Shown here: positions 5,814-6,474 of the stretch, one piece after another | Layout: each line of letters opens with the position of its first letter | Position numbering within the stretch: position 1 is the first letter of the stretch | Source: Spirochaetales bacterium | GTDB lineage: Bacteria; Spirochaetota; Spirochaetia; Sphaerochaetales; Sphaerochaetaceae | NCBI GenBank assembly: GCA_022771185.1 | Contig: JALFCJ010000188.1 | Location: 1 to 6,474 of the forward strand | Reading direction: 5' to 3' | Length of the DNA stretch: 6,474 nt | Notes under the pieces: model-generated | The model's input: the letters and a program-made list of their open reading frames with translations, nothing else | Told to the model about the DNA's origin: nothing | The model's database searches: none | Position numbers and translations under genes: made by a program

Positions 5814-6474
5814 TTATTCAATAGATACTGGAGGCTCTACATTGACCCTGGTATTCTTTACTTCAACTTCTGAGTTGATTACTCTGATGCCCCTATAATC
5901 GTTCATCACGATTCCTCTGCACATCTCGATTTCCAGACCTTTCTCCACTTTGTCTGAAAGCTGGATATCACAATCTTCAATCTTTACGTTCTTGATCGGT
6001 GCTTCAGGGAGACCTACGATGAAAGATGCAGAAGCTCTCGCATTTGTGACCTTAAGTCCGCTGATGGATACATCAGATATCTCAGGAGTCAAATCGTTAA
6101 TAGGCTGAGACTCAAGAGAGAATGCAATAGGATCAGGATCGCCACATCTATAATACATATTAATAGATATAGGGCAGATTACATTATCCATAGTGATGTT
6201 GGACACGTTGATTCCTCTAATCTTTCCACCTCTTCCTCTTCTTGTCTTGATTCTTACACCTCTGTCTGTTCCATCAAAGAAACAGTCTTTTACTGTAATG
6301 TTTTCAACACCATTTGCTGTCTCGCTGCCGACGACTAGGCCTCCATGAGCAGAAAGGACCTTGCAGTCTTCAATGAGAATGTCTTTGGCGACTCTACCCT
6401 TCTCGCGCGCAAGTGCACCACTGCCGCTCTTTACTGCGATACCGTCGTCTCCAACATCTACTATACAACCTTTG
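5814..6474 (-). CDS. GH28 family glycoside hydrolase (polygalacturonase-like), C-terminal part
   Basis: The last 219 codons of a gene that enters from the right edge; the frame is open from 6473 to the TAA at 5816-5814. The visible part carries the GH28 catalytic signatures in order, numbered from the first visible residue: VGDDGIAVKSG (7-17, with the aspartate pair D9-D10), SAHGGLVVGSE (41-51, H43 at the GHG site) and RGVRIKTRRGRGG (71-83, RIK). The first GH28 motif (N-T/x-D) should be just beyond the window. After it comes the right-handed beta-helix typical of the family, with repeated 'I.N..V...' turns such as INVSNITMDN. The family hydrolyses galacturonosyl or rhamnogalacturonan linkages of pectin; which one, endo or exo, and whether the protein is exported cannot be told without the N-terminus. 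The family call is firm. An in-frame GTG at 6206 is internal and not the start. Confidence 0.92.
   Translation of the reverse strand, partial: KGCIVDVGDDGIAVKSGSGALAREKGRVAKDILIEDCKVLSAHGGLVVGSETANGVENITVKDCFFDGTDRGVRIKTRRGRGGKIRGINVSNITMDNVICPISINMYYRCGDPDPIAFSLESQPINDLTPEISDVSISGLKVTNARASASFIVGLPEAPIKNVKIEDCDIQLSDKVEKGLEIEMCRGIVMNDYRGIRVINSEVEVKNTRVNVEPPVSIE

Noticed and set aside
1..6474. Mobile element, CRISPR array, tRNA or defence system
   Set aside because: No transposase or integrase, no terminal repeats, no regularly spaced repeats and no cloverleaf were seen. The genes present are ordinary transport, regulation and metabolism families.

Overview
The window is a moderately AT-rich, densely coded stretch of a bacterial chromosome. 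It carries five recognisable protein genes plus a partial gene at each edge (one of the edge genes is a small heat-shock protein, the other a pectin-type glycosidase), and two short genes I do not recognise. Na+/H+ exchange, Na+-coupled phosphate uptake and a GH28 pectin-type glycosidase would suit an anaerobic, plant-fibre-exposed (gut-like) bacterium, for example Bacillota or Spirochaetota. No marker gene fixes the phylum, so this is inference. There are no tRNA, rRNA, CRISPR or insertion-sequence signatures.

Layout. 1-143 (+) is the 3' end of an Hsp20 gene, closed by a clear intrinsic terminator at 157-189. 197-1956 (-) is a two-gene unit: a LysR-type regulator (1063-1956) followed 20 bp later by a PHP-family phosphatase of the histidinol-phosphatase type (197-1042). 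The regulator is divergent from a CPA2-type cation:proton antiporter (2058-3350, +). The 101-bp gap between them holds overlapping divergent promoter candidates and a perfect 8-bp inverted repeat around the antiporter ribosome binding site. A 53-codon acidic small gene (3368-3529, +) follows the antiporter. It converges with a 108-codon unknown gene (3526-3852, -) so tightly that the two stop codons share the tetranucleotide CTAG. Divergent from that unknown gene is a Na/Pi cotransporter with a C-terminal PhoU-like domain (3970-5733, +). A strong 11-bp hairpin terminator (5763-5796) separates it from the convergent, truncated GH28 gene (5814-6474, -).

How they may work together. The LysR regulator is the obvious candidate to control the divergent antiporter, and perhaps itself and the phosphatase. 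The antiporter would set the Na+/H+ gradient, and the phosphate transporter would consume the Na+ gradient. That link is physiological inference, since the two are not in one operon. The Hsp20 and GH28 genes look like unrelated neighbours. Nothing here amounts to an obvious new multi-gene system. The most interesting part is the 3350-3970 stretch, with a tiny gene tied to the antiporter and an unrecognised gene overlapping it tail to tail.
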